Shown: positions 6,876 to 13,178 of the stretch, piece by piece | How the letters are laid out: each line of letters opens with the position of its first letter | Position numbering within the stretch: position 1 is the stretch's first letter | From: Burkholderiaceae bacterium | Lineage (GTDB): Bacteria; Pseudomonadota; Gammaproteobacteria; Burkholderiales; Burkholderiaceae_E | Reading direction: 5' to 3' | Assembly (NCBI GenBank): GCA_019428955.1 | Contig: JAHYJF010000055.1 | Location: 1-15,632 of the forward strand | Length of the DNA: 15,632 nucleotides | Program-made: the position numbers and the translations under genes | The notes under the pieces: model-generated | The model's database searches: none | What the model saw: the letters and a program-made list of their open reading frames with translations, nothing else | Told to the model about the DNA's origin: nothing

Positions 6876-7727
6876 CTAGCTCCTCTCCAGGCGGGCAAGG
6901 TCTGCCTCTTCACGCGCTTCCTTGCGGGCCAGAGCCAGTTCGCGCAGAACCACGTCCGGGTCAACCCGGCGCGTGTCCGCAGCGATGCACCCGGTCAGTG
7001 CCGCCCCGTTGACCAAGCGCCCTGCTCGATACAAGGCCCAGATCTCCTTGCCGTATTCCCTGCCGATCAACTGCGGCGCATATTGACCGCAGTACGTCGC
7101 CAGATTGCCGACATCGCGCTCGAGCATCGCCGCGGCGCCACTGCTGGCGACGGCATCCACGGCCTGCGGCAGATCGATGATTACCGGCCCGTCAGCGCCC
7201 ATCAGGATGTTGTACTCCGAGAGATCACCGTGGATCATCCCGGCACGCAGCATCAGCACGACCTGGTCGAGCAGCAGCGCATGGACCTCGAGCGCGGTCA
7301 ATTCGTCGAGTTCAACATCGTTCAGGCGCGGGGCGGCGTTGCCCTCGGCGTCGGTCACGAGTTCCATCAGCAAGACGCCTTCGAAACAGATGTGCGGCTG
7401 GGGCACACGCACGCCGGCAGTAGCCAGCCTGAAAAGCGCATCGACCTCGGCATTCTGCCAGGCTTCTTCAGCCATCTTGCGCCCGTAGGATGTGCCCTTG
7501 CCGCGCGCGCGCGCCTCCCGGCTATTCTTCACCTTGCGGCCTTCCTGGTACACAGTGCTGTGGCGAAAACTGCGTTGTGCGGCGTCCTTGTACACTTTGG
7601 CGCAGCGAATCTCGTCGCCGCAGCGGACCACGTAAACTGTCGCCTCCTTGCCGCTCGTGAGTTGGCGCACTACTTCGTCGATGAGGCCCTCTTCGAACAA
7701 CGGTTGGAGTCTTGCCGGAATCTTCAT
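6876..7727 (-). CDS. RIO1-family atypical serine/threonine kinase
   Basis: This is a 283-aa cytoplasmic protein kinase/ATPase. It shows the RIO P-loop SGKEATVY (25-32), the ATP-anchoring lysine in CAKVYK (about 44), the catalytic loop HGDLSEYN (about 166-173) and the metal-binding aspartate in IIDLPQ (about 184-189). The RIO flexible loop with basic residues (EGRKVKNSREARARGKG) is present. In archaea and eukaryotes RIO1 acts in small-subunit ribosome maturation; bacterial homologues occur in several proteobacteria and their targets are largely unknown. The start MKIPARLQPLFEEG (ATG 7727) fits the family; a start at 7784 would overlap the divergent gene. A TG-extended -10-like TACACT ends only 7 nt before the ATG, so the message may be leaderless. 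The last residues are charged and variable. Confidence 0.85.
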   Translation of the reverse strand: MKIPARLQPLFEEGLIDEVVRQLTSGKEATVYVVRCGDEIRCAKVYKDAAQRSFRHSTVYQEGRKVKNSREARARGKGTSYGRKMAEEAWQNAEVDALFRLATAGVRVPQPHICFEGVLLMELVTDAEGNAAPRLNDVELDELTALEVHALLLDQVVLMLRAGMIHGDLSEYNILMGADGPVIIDLPQAVDAVASSGAAAMLERDVGNLATYCGQYAPQLIGREYGKEIWALYRAGRLVNGAALTGCIAADTRRVDPDVVLRELALARKEAREEADLARLERS

Positions 7728-7759
7728 GAAGCGCAGTGTACCAAGACGAGAAAACCCGT

Positions 7760-8962
7760 ATGAGCCCAGGTCCTGATCGGGCAACGAATGCCACGCGCTG
7801 GGATGCCATCGTGATTGGCGCAGGTGCGGCCGGAATGATGTGCGCCGCGCAGATCGGCCAGCGAGGCCGGCGCGTACTGCTGATCGATCACGCCAATAAG
7901 CTCGGTGAGAAGACCAGGATCTCGGGCGGGGGGCGCTGCAACTTCACAAATTTGTACTCTTCAAGCGCTCATTTCCTGTCGCAGAACCCTGATTTCTGCC
8001 GCTCGGCACTGGCACGCTATACGCCCCAGGACTTCATCGCGCTGATCGAGCGCCACGGCATCGCCTACGAACACAAGACCTTGGGCCAGCTGTTCTGCCG
8101 CGACAGCGCGCTCCAGATCATCGCCATGCTCCAGAACGAATGCCAGCGTGGTGACGTCAAGTGGCAGATGCCAAGCCAGGTGCGCCGGGTCGGACGCGCC
8201 GGAAGCGATTTCGTGGTCGATACCGACCGTGGCACGGCAATGGCGGCATCGCTGGTTATCGCCACCGGTGGCCTGGCCGCGCCCAAGGTTGGCGCAACGC
8301 CCTTTGGCTACCGGATCGCCGAGCAGTTCGGCCTCAAGGTCGTACCCCCCGCTCCCGCCCTGGTGCCGCTGGCGTTCGATCCTGAAACCAAGGCTCGCTT
8401 TGGCGACCTCTCGGGAATTTCGATCGACGCCGAGGTTTCATGCAACGGCCAGAGCTTCCGCGAAAACCTGCTGCTGACCCACCGCGGATTCTCAGGACCG
8501 GCCATCCTGCAGATCTCCTCCTACTGGAAGGGCGGCGACACGATCGAGATCGACCTGCTGCCGGGAATCGATATTGAGGCGGGGCTGCGCGCGGCTTCGG
8601 GCAGTCGCATCCAGCTCGACAACCTGCTGGCGCAGTTCCTGCCAAAGCGATTCAGCCAGCGCTGGTGCGCAGCCAGCGGCATCGTCAAGTCGCTCAAGGA
8701 GTTTTCGTCCAGGGAACTGCGGGAGGTGGCAACCGGCCTGCACCGCTGGCGGGTACGCCCGTCGGGCACGCTCGGCTACAACAAGGCCGAAGTAACTCTG
8801 GGCGGCGTCGCTACCGATTGCCTGTCATCAAAGACAATGGAGGCCAAGGCAGTGCCGGGATTGTTCTTCGTGGGCGAGGTGGTGGACGTGACCGGCCACC
8901 TGGGAGGCTTCAACTTCCAGTGGGCCTGGGCCAGCGGTCACGCTGCCGGCCAGGTGGCTTGA
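7760..8962 (+). CDS. HI0933/YhiN-family flavoprotein (NAD(P)/FAD-dependent oxidoreductase)
   Basis: This is a 400-aa FAD-binding protein of the HI0933-like (BaiN/YhiN) family. Evidence is the dinucleotide-binding GAGAAG at residues 20-25 with following acid-ended strand LLIDH, the family block KTRISGGGRCNFTN near 50-63, a second nucleotide-associated ATGGLAAPKVG near 170, and the closing VDVTGHLGGFNFQWAWASGHAAGQ at the C-terminus. Length is normal. The start MSPGPDRAT at ATG 7760 is preferred; a GTG at 7736 is in frame but approaches the RIO1 start. The ribosome binding site is poor. The physiological substrate of this family is not established in most bacteria. The gene ends 27 bp from the convergent host-attachment-like gene. 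Confidence 0.87.
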   Translation: MSPGPDRATNATRWDAIVIGAGAAGMMCAAQIGQRGRRVLLIDHANKLGEKTRISGGGRCNFTNLYSSSAHFLSQNPDFCRSALARYTPQDFIALIERHGIAYEHKTLGQLFCRDSALQIIAMLQNECQRGDVKWQMPSQVRRVGRAGSDFVVDTDRGTAMAASLVIATGGLAAPKVGATPFGYRIAEQFGLKVVPPAPALVPLAFDPETKARFGDLSGISIDAEVSCNGQSFRENLLLTHRGFSGPAILQISSYWKGGDTIEIDLLPGIDIEAGLRAASGSRIQLDNLLAQFLPKRFSQRWCAASGIVKSLKEFSSRELREVATGLHRWRVRPSGTLGYNKAEVTLGGVATDCLSSKTMEAKAVPGLFFVGEVVDVTGHLGGFNFQWAWASGHAAGQVA

Positions 8963-8989
8963 AGTGCGCGCTCCCCGGCAGAGCAGTAG

Positions 8990-9427
8990 CTAGAGTTGCG
9001 CGGGCAGCCTGGAGCGCAGTTCCGCCGGCTTGAGCGCGGTGTAGTCCTTGTCGATCTCGTGCGTGAGCAAGGCCTTGAGCGGGGTGCCAAAGTGGGTGCG
9101 CAACGCGCCCAGGAACTCCGGGCCTGCGGCCACTACCAGACGATCGAACTCGCCCTCAAGACGCCCGCGCTCCAGGCGATCGACAATCGATTTTGCGAAC
9201 CGGATCTGCTCATGTTCCCGGGGATCGACTTCGCTGGACTTGGCGTGGCGTTGACCGCCGAAGCTGTCAAAGGTCCGCCCCGGGCGATCGCTGACCAGAT
9301 CCATTGGTTTGATACGCGCGGCGGGGTTTTCCATCGTTGCGATGGCGACCGGCTGTGCCACTTGCGACTCGGCGCTAAAGATGGTTGCCTGGCTGCTGTT
9401 GGCCGAGAGAATCCAGATATTGCCCAT
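8990..9427 (-). CDS. Host-attachment/baeRF-like protein (PF10116 type)
   Basis: This 145-aa protein begins MGNIWILSANSSQATIF, the characteristic first strand of proteins annotated as required for attachment to host cells. That family was later related to the bacterial/archaeal eRF1-like (baeRF) proteins. The middle contains HEQIRFAKSIVDRLERGR and RLVVAAGPEFLGALR, matching the family core; the end has THEIDKDYTAL followed by a basic tail. No signal peptide is present, so a cytoplasmic place is expected despite the old name. The start is ATG 9427, 6 bp after GAGGAG. An AT-rich -10-like TAATAT sits at about 9468-9476 upstream. Function is uncertain: a ribosome-linked or stress role is inferred from the baeRF link only. 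Confidence 0.75.
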   Translation of the reverse strand: MGNIWILSANSSQATIFSAESQVAQPVAIATMENPAARIKPMDLVSDRPGRTFDSFGGQRHAKSSEVDPREHEQIRFAKSIVDRLERGRLEGEFDRLVVAAGPEFLGALRTHFGTPLKALLTHEIDKDYTALKPAELRSRLPAQL

Positions 9428-9546
9428 AGTCTGCTCCTCAAGCATGTCACGGCACTTGCTTAAGAATATATTATCCTCCCTTTGGGGCCCATCGTCACCC
9501 GTGCGTGGTCCCCATGGCAAGCAAGACCACACCGAGTTTGCCGCCC

Positions 9547-9562
9547 GCGCCGGCCCCGGCGC
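9547..9562. other. GC-rich perfect inverted repeat downstream of the coiled-coil gene
   Basis: GCGCCGG and CCGGCGC are 7-bp arms around CC, 12 bp past the stop of the coiled-coil gene read on the - strand. It would make a stable hairpin at the end of that message, but no T-run follows, so at most it is a Rho-assisted or 3'-protecting structure. Confidence 0.35.
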
Positions 9563-9574
9563 CCGGCGCAACGC

Positions 9575-9862
9575 TTACTTGAAGCGCTCGGCGGCTTCCC
9601 GAAATGCCTTCGCCATATCGGCCCAGGCGGCTTCCGTGCCGCGCCGCATCGCCTCCCAAGCGTCGACACTGGCATCCTGCAGTTCGCGCAGTTTCTTTGC
9701 TGCCGCGTCGCGGTTGGACTTCAGCTCGCTCAGCTGCTTCTGGTAGCGCAACTTCGCGTCGGCCTGCACCTTGCTCGTCTGCGCCTCCAGCTTGTCGATA
9801 TCGGCGTTCCACTCGTCGAGCTTGGCCTTCATCTTCTGCACATAGGCTTCGCGTTCATTCAC
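9575..9862 (-). CDS. Small coiled-coil protein (sll1863-type stress protein?)
   Basis: This 95-aa hydrophilic protein is almost entirely helical, with heptad-like patterns from residue 5 to about 75 (KMKAKLDEWNADIDKLEAQ, then QKQLSELKSNRDAAAKKL) and an amphipathic Trp-containing end (DAWEAMRRGTEAAWADMAKAF). There is no signal peptide or membrane segment. I recall short coiled-coil proteins of this type annotated as sll1863-family stress response proteins; this is recall without alignment. The start is GTG 9862, 7 bp after AAGGAG, the best ribosome binding site in this block. It follows the ferritin-like gene by 57 bp on the same strand and may share its transcript. A GC-rich hairpin lies just beyond its stop. 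Confidence 0.7.
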   Translation of the reverse strand: MNEREAYVQKMKAKLDEWNADIDKLEAQTSKVQADAKLRYQKQLSELKSNRDAAAKKLRELQDASVDAWEAMRRGTEAAWADMAKAFREAAERFK

Positions 9863-9919
9863 GGCGTTTCTCCTTCGTTGTCGTAGGGTCGGGCCACCGC
9901 CTCACTTCTCATAGTGTAA

Positions 9920-10429
9920 CTAGTCGACGCCCTCATCCTGAATGTCGACCATGGCCTCGGGCGGCAGCTTCTCGATCAGCGCTTCGACCATCTGGATGTG
10001 TTCACCCTCCTCTTCGCGCAGTTCCCGGAACAGGGCTATGACGTCGGGCTGGCTCACGCCGGGTAGAGCCTCGTCGTAGAACTCGAAGGCCTTGCGCTCG
10101 GACGACAAGGCCATCTGGAGCGCCTTGAACGCCGACATGTTCCAGGTCGGCGCACCGAAATCCGGCGCCTCGATGTCAAAGACGTCGTCGAGCTTGACTC
10201 TCGCGGGCTTATCGCCAAACAACGCCCGCCGGCGTTCGGCAAGCTGATCACCGTGCTTCTTTTCGTTGATCGCCATCGAACGGAACACCGATGCGGCGTC
10301 AATGGGGTCGCGGCGCCCAAGCTGGGCGGCGAACAACTCGTAGCGCTGACATGCTTCGACCTCGATCAGGCTGGCGAGATCAAGAGCATCCATCAAGGTA
10401 ATTTTGGAAAGATCTACTCGGGTAGTCAT
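9920..10429 (-). CDS. Ferritin-like/rubrerythrin-type diiron protein
   Basis: This 169-aa four-helix protein has the spaced ligand pattern of a diiron site: Glu near 23-25 in LIEVEACQRYE, E56-x2-H59 in NEKKH, E111 in SSERKAFEFY, and E141-x2-H144 in EEEGEH. Tyr30 and Tyr118 sit where ferritin-like folds place them. It lacks the C-terminal rubredoxin domain of classical rubrerythrin, so electron transfer would need another partner. Probable roles are iron oxidation, peroxide reduction or iron storage under oxidative stress. The start is ATG 10429, 5 bp after GGAG. The coiled-coil gene follows after 57 bp. The 157-bp upstream gap has only a weak TTGACC-N17-TACCGT promoter candidate. Confidence 0.75.
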   Translation of the reverse strand: MTTRVDLSKITLMDALDLASLIEVEACQRYELFAAQLGRRDPIDAASVFRSMAINEKKHGDQLAERRRALFGDKPARVKLDDVFDIEAPDFGAPTWNMSAFKALQMALSSERKAFEFYDEALPGVSQPDVIALFRELREEEGEHIQMVEALIEKLPPEAMVDIQDEGVD

Positions 10430-10586
10430 GTGAGCTCCGGCTTCAGTTCGATACGCCCCGGTTGCCAGAGCGCAAGATTGTCTTGTTAACGGGAAACTAA
10501 AGGCTTTTCTTCGCCAGGCAGGACGGTATCACCAGCCCGGGGATTGGTCAAAAAGGACTTACTCAAGATCGCCGTGGTCTGAGCCG

Positions 10587-11150
10587 TCAACGCTTGATGC
10601 GGCTGATCTTTGTGCCCTCGATGCTGATGCTGGCCATCAGCCCTTGCTGGTCAGTGATGAAGGCATAGGCATCGTCTTTGAGCGTGGTGGTGGACAGATT
10701 TCTGGCGACACCCTCGTTCACCACGACCACGGTGGGTCCGACCCCGATTTCCCATCCCTTTGACTTATCCAGGTGCTGCACCGCCTTGTCGGTCATCAGG
10801 AAGACAACATACGCGTAGGACTGGGCGCCCGCCTGCAAGCCCCACGAGGCCGTCACTGAGTTGTAGTACTCGGTGACACGCGAACCCTTCATCAGCACGC
10901 CCTCGCCATAGCTGCCACCGAAGACAAGACCGGCCTTGATGATTTTCGGAAACACCAGGATCGCCTTGGCGTTCTTGGCGATGAGTGCCGCAGTCGGGTT
11001 GATCTTGTAAAGCGACTGCAATGCCTGGGCGGCCTCCCGGTCAAGATCATCGGCCGTTGCGGCAACAGCCAAGCCAGCGACCGATCCCAGGAAGAACGTC
11101 ATTGCGCATGCCAAGGCAAGCTGTTGGAATGTACGTCTGGTCTGTTTCAT
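10587..11150 (-). CDS. SYLF-domain (YSC84-like) exported lipid-binding protein
   Basis: This 187-aa protein has a signal peptide (MKQTRRTFQQ, hydrophobic stretch, LAVAA; cleavage near residue 30-31) and then a single SYLF/Ysc84 domain. Visible family blocks are AKAILVFPKIIKAGLVFGG, GEGVLMK, YYNSVTASWGLQAGAQSYAYV, WEIGVGPTVVVVNEGVARN and the final TTLKDDAYAFITDQQGLMAS. SYLF domains bind phosphoinositides in eukaryotes; bacterial exported forms are of unclear function, probably at the envelope. The start at ATG 11150 has only a weak AGG upstream. A 92-bp AT-rich gap separates it from the preceding operon, so it probably has its own promoter; TTGTGT-N17-TAGTGT on the - strand is a possible but weak candidate. 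Confidence 0.85.
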   Translation of the reverse strand: MKQTRRTFQQLALACAMTFFLGSVAGLAVAATADDLDREAAQALQSLYKINPTAALIAKNAKAILVFPKIIKAGLVFGGSYGEGVLMKGSRVTEYYNSVTASWGLQAGAQSYAYVVFLMTDKAVQHLDKSKGWEIGVGPTVVVVNEGVARNLSTTTLKDDAYAFITDQQGLMASISIEGTKISRIKR

Positions 11151-11242
11151 GGTGTAACCTTTACGGTGTGATTGTTGAAAAGGAACAACTTAAGAATAAA
11201 TAAACACTAGTACTGTGCGCCAGCGAACACAAGCGACAAATA

Positions 11243-11734
11243 TCAGTGCGGCCCCTGCAAATCGGCGGGCGACGACTCTTCCGTGCGCTGGAGCGCAATG
11301 CGCGAAATTTCCCCGATTGCGATGGTCGAAGCCAGGCTGGCCAACTTGGCAGGCCGGGGCAACCAGCGCCATGGCCGGCACCAAACCAGCAAGGCACCGG
11401 CAGCGGCAGCGGTGCCCAGCACTGCCACCGGATGGCGACGCACCAGCGGTGCGATGGCATCGCGTGCAGCGTCCTCGGCATTGCGCGCGGACTTCAACAG
11501 CGGATGCTGATTCCACCACTGGGTGAGAAAATCAAGGCCTATCAGCGTGACCGGATTGGAAGACAGACCGCGCAAGCCGGTCGTCGCCCCCGGCAATTGG
11601 CCCTGGTCAGGATCCGCTGCGCCTTCATCGACCGCGCCTTGCTTCTCGAGCCAGCGCGCCATCTGTTCGCGAGATTGAACCAGCCGCTCTTGTGCCGATG
11701 GTTCGAACGCCGCCTTGGGCGCCGCGGCGTTCAC
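11243..11734 (-). CDS. Membrane protein of the DUF883/DUF1469 operon, YqjK-like position
   Basis: This 163-aa protein starts at GTG 11734, overlapping the stop of the holin-like gene by 4 bp (GTGA), so its translation is probably coupled. It has a charged N-terminal helix (AQERLVQSREQMARWLEKQG), a Gly/Pro linker, then NPVTLIGLDFLTQWWNQHP and one clear membrane helix at about 102-119 following VRRHP, with a Trp/Arg-rich exit (WCRPWRWLPRP). In E. coli the third gene after yqjD-yqjE is yqjK, also a small protein with a basic, Trp-rich membrane segment after an RHP motif. I read this as its positional counterpart; homology is not shown. The function is unknown. Confidence 0.7.
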   Translation of the reverse strand: MNAAAPKAAFEPSAQERLVQSREQMARWLEKQGAVDEGAADPDQGQLPGATTGLRGLSSNPVTLIGLDFLTQWWNQHPLLKSARNAEDAARDAIAPLVRRHPVAVLGTAAAAGALLVWCRPWRWLPRPAKLASLASTIAIGEISRIALQRTEESSPADLQGPH

Positions 11735-12108
11735 GACTCGCCTGCGCTGCGCATCAGTGCTGCATCAGCTGCCAGTTGCCGCCGCAGTCCTGCAAACTGG
11801 GCGTCTGCACGAGCCGCGCCAGCGCGCAGAATGATCCACAGGCCGAGCGCCCCGGGCACGGCGGGTACCAGTGCCAGCGCCCACGGCAAAGCCACTGTGG
11901 GCAGCGCCACCAGCAGCATCACTGCCACGCCCGCCAACGTTGCTGCCACAGCCAGGCAAGCGCCGCCCACGAGTTGTAGGGTCCAGCGCTGCTTCATTAG
12001 CGCGCTTGCTGACGCGAACTCCTCGGCAAACAGCTCAGCGTAGGCCGAAAGGTGTTCAACTAACAGCTGAGGTCTTGACGCGAACAGGCGGATAAGGGGA
12101 TGAAGCAT
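11731..12108 (-). CDS. DUF1469 (phage holin superfamily III-like) inner membrane protein, YqjE-like
   Basis: This 125-aa protein has two long hydrophobic segments (about 43-68 and 71-95) behind an amphipathic N-terminal helix (LLVEHLSAYAELFAEEF). That is the architecture of the PF07332 family, named after holins but usually chromosomal and not phage-linked. The start is ATG 12108, 8 bp after GGGAG; an ATG at 12138 would overlap the upstream DUF883 gene and lacks that site. It is the middle gene of the operon, 13 bp after DUF883 and overlapping the next gene by 4 bp. E. coli YqjE occupies the same place. No phage genes are nearby, so a lysis role is unlikely. Confidence 0.78.
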   Translation of the reverse strand: MLHPLIRLFASRPQLLVEHLSAYAELFAEEFASASALMKQRWTLQLVGGACLAVAATLAGVAVMLLVALPTVALPWALALVPAVPGALGLWIILRAGAARADAQFAGLRRQLAADAALMRSAGES

Positions 12109-12121
12109 GGCGTCTGCTCCC

Positions 12122-12511
12122 TCAGTCGCGTGAGCCACGGGAGTTGCGGACCAGTGTGACCAACGCCATTAAGGTAGCGCCGATCGCAGCCGCTATCAGC
12201 ACCGATTTGACCGGTTCATCCTTGATGTAGCCCACTGTTGTTTCCCTGGCATGACGGGTCTGCTCGCGCAGCTGCTGCGTGCCTTCGCGCACGGCGTCCA
12301 GGCCGCGGTGCGCCAGCCGGTCAGCGTCCGTGGCCAGGCGATTGATCGCCGAGCTGGCTTGATCGCCGGCACGGTCAACGCCCTCTGCGGCCCCTTCCAG
12401 CGCGTGACTGACGACCCGCTGCGATGAGCGAACGGCTTGCTCGGCCGACTGGGCAGCTGATTCAACCGTCGCGGTGACTTTGTCGGCAGATTTGGTGGGA
12501 GAGTTACTCAT
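12122..12511 (-). CDS. DUF883 family (ElaB/YqjD-like) C-tail-anchored membrane protein
   Basis: This 129-aa protein has a long Ala/Gln/Ser-rich helical region (about 8-90) and the diagnostic C-terminal GYIKDEPVKSVLIAAAIGATL (94-114). One membrane helix at about 101-121 has small-residue packing, followed by a short basic tail. E. coli YqjD and ElaB are stationary-phase proteins of this family that sit in the inner membrane and associate with ribosomes. The start is ATG 12511 with AAGGAG 10 bp upstream; a longer reading to 12604 would run into the promoter. First gene of a three-gene operon whose order matches yqjD-yqjE-yqjK. A promoter candidate lies at 12585-12614. Confidence 0.85.
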   Translation of the reverse strand: MSNSPTKSADKVTATVESAAQSAEQAVRSSQRVVSHALEGAAEGVDRAGDQASSAINRLATDADRLAHRGLDAVREGTQQLREQTRHARETTVGYIKDEPVKSVLIAAAIGATLMALVTLVRNSRGSRD

Positions 12512-12584
12512 GACCTGGTTACTCCTTAGTTTGCTGCGGGAGGCATGAGGGGGGAATCGGACCACCGTCCAACCCTCTTGTCCA

Positions 12585-12614
12585 TTAATAAAGCCTGAAG
12601 CCATTTTACTTCAA
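12585..12614 (-). promoter_or_regulatory. Candidate promoter of the DUF883 operon
   Basis: On the - strand TTGAAG (12609-12614) is followed after 18 bp by TATTAA (12585-12590). Transcription would start near 12578, leaving a leader of about 66 nt with AAGGAG before the ATG. The match is fair (4/6 at each box). A stationary-phase sigma factor could use it, as for the E. coli counterpart, but nothing in the sequence proves that. Confidence 0.45.
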
Positions 12615-12918
12615 ACGCATGTCGTTGGACACCATTTCATGGCCCGTATGCAGCATGGCGCAAGGACTAGCCGCAGTCGGTGGGCTGGAGCACACGGTGA
12701 TCTGCGTATCGACTTGGCCGTCTTGTGCTGGTGGTTGGATTCGCCCCATTTCCTTGTTGGCATCCTGCCAGGGCGCTCAAGGGCAGGACCCTGTTATGTG
12801 GCGCGGCGCACCGACAGGCGCGCTGAGCACTGGCATGTTTTCAGATACACTTCGGCAGTACAATTAAGCTTGAACTAATGCTGCTGAGGTCAGATTCTGA
12901 ATCAAACCGGAAGATCCC
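12615..12918. other. Gene-free divergent region with a foldable element
   Basis: About 300 bp between the DUF883 promoter and the start of the 72-aa membrane protein show no convincing gene. Two short + strand frames (12619-12867 and 12639-12878) lack ribosome binding sites and family features. The region contains the foldable segment at 12766-12835. Shortly after it, a -10-like TACAAT stands at about 12857-12862 with a poor -35, and TTGAAC follows at about 12869-12874. Confidence 0.4.
12766..12835 (+). ncRNA. Possible structured RNA: three-stem junction
   Basis: The closing stem is TGCCAG (12766-12771) with CTGGCA (12830-12835), continued after a small internal loop by GCTCA (12775-12779) with TGAGC (12824-12828). 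Inside it, AGGG/CCCT (12780-12783, 12789-12792) and GCGCG/CGCGC (12801-12805, 12819-12823) form two hairpins that abut the closing stem almost without gaps. TGTTTTC follows. It could be a small RNA, an attenuator for the gene at 12919, or coincidence in GC-rich DNA. It matches no family I recognise. Confidence 0.25.
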
Positions 12919-13137
12919 ATGAATGCAACCAAATTACTGGCCATCGCGCTGATCGTCGGCGGACTCTTAGGACTGGCCTACGGCGGGTTCAGCTATACCA
13001 GGGAGAGGCAGGTAGTGGACGTCGGCCCGATCCATCTCAAAGTGGACGAGCAAGAACGGGTCAACATCCCGCTATGGGCTGGTCTTGGCGCGATCGCTGG
13101 CGGCTTGCTGCTGTTGGTCACTTCGCGCAAATCATGA
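12919..13137 (+). CDS. Small two-helix membrane protein
   Basis: This 72-aa protein has membrane helices at about 4-24 (LLAIALIVGGLLGLAYGGF) and 51-68 (IPLWAGLGAIAGGLLLLVTS), joined by a polar loop YTRERQVVDVGPIHLKVDEQERVN. Both ends are short. Small proteins of this pattern, with a GPIxLxVxExExVxIP loop, are widespread in proteobacteria as uncharacterised proteins; I do not assign a family number. The ATG has GGAAG 5 bp upstream. The 41-bp gap to the next gene suggests they may be co-transcribed, though that gap holds a small hairpin. The function is unknown; an envelope role is inferred. Confidence 0.75.
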   Translation: MNATKLLAIALIVGGLLGLAYGGFSYTRERQVVDVGPIHLKVDEQERVNIPLWAGLGAIAGGLLLLVTSRKS

Positions 13138-13149
13138 GTGTTGTGCAGA

Positions 13150-13170
13150 CCCTCCTCAAAGAATAGAGGG
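13150..13170 (+). promoter_or_regulatory. Small hairpin covering the ribosome binding site of the W/Y-rich protein gene
   Basis: CCCTC at 13150-13154 can pair with GAGGG at 13166-13170, which is the ribosome binding site for the ATG at 13179. The stem is only 5 bp with an 11-nt loop, so it would be weak on its own; it could still dampen translation. Confidence 0.3.
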
Positions 13171-13178
13171 AAGTCAAA

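Noticed and set aside
7083..7763. 226-aa + strand frame opposite the RIO1 gene
   Set aside because: RIO catalytic motifs on the - strand decide the coding strand.
11246..12043. 265-aa + strand frame across the holin-like and YqjK-position genes
   Set aside because: The - strand genes have ribosome binding sites, coupled overlaps and recognised family segments; the + strand frame is Arg/Pro/Ala-rich without domains.
11731..12108. Prophage holin/lysis cassette
   Set aside because: The holin-like family name is misleading; the neighbours are DUF883 and a membrane protein with no endolysin or phage structural genes.
12619..12878. Two overlapping 79- and 82-aa + strand frames in the divergent gap
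   Set aside because: No ribosome binding site, no hydrophobic or domain pattern, and the two frames compete; treated as non-coding.
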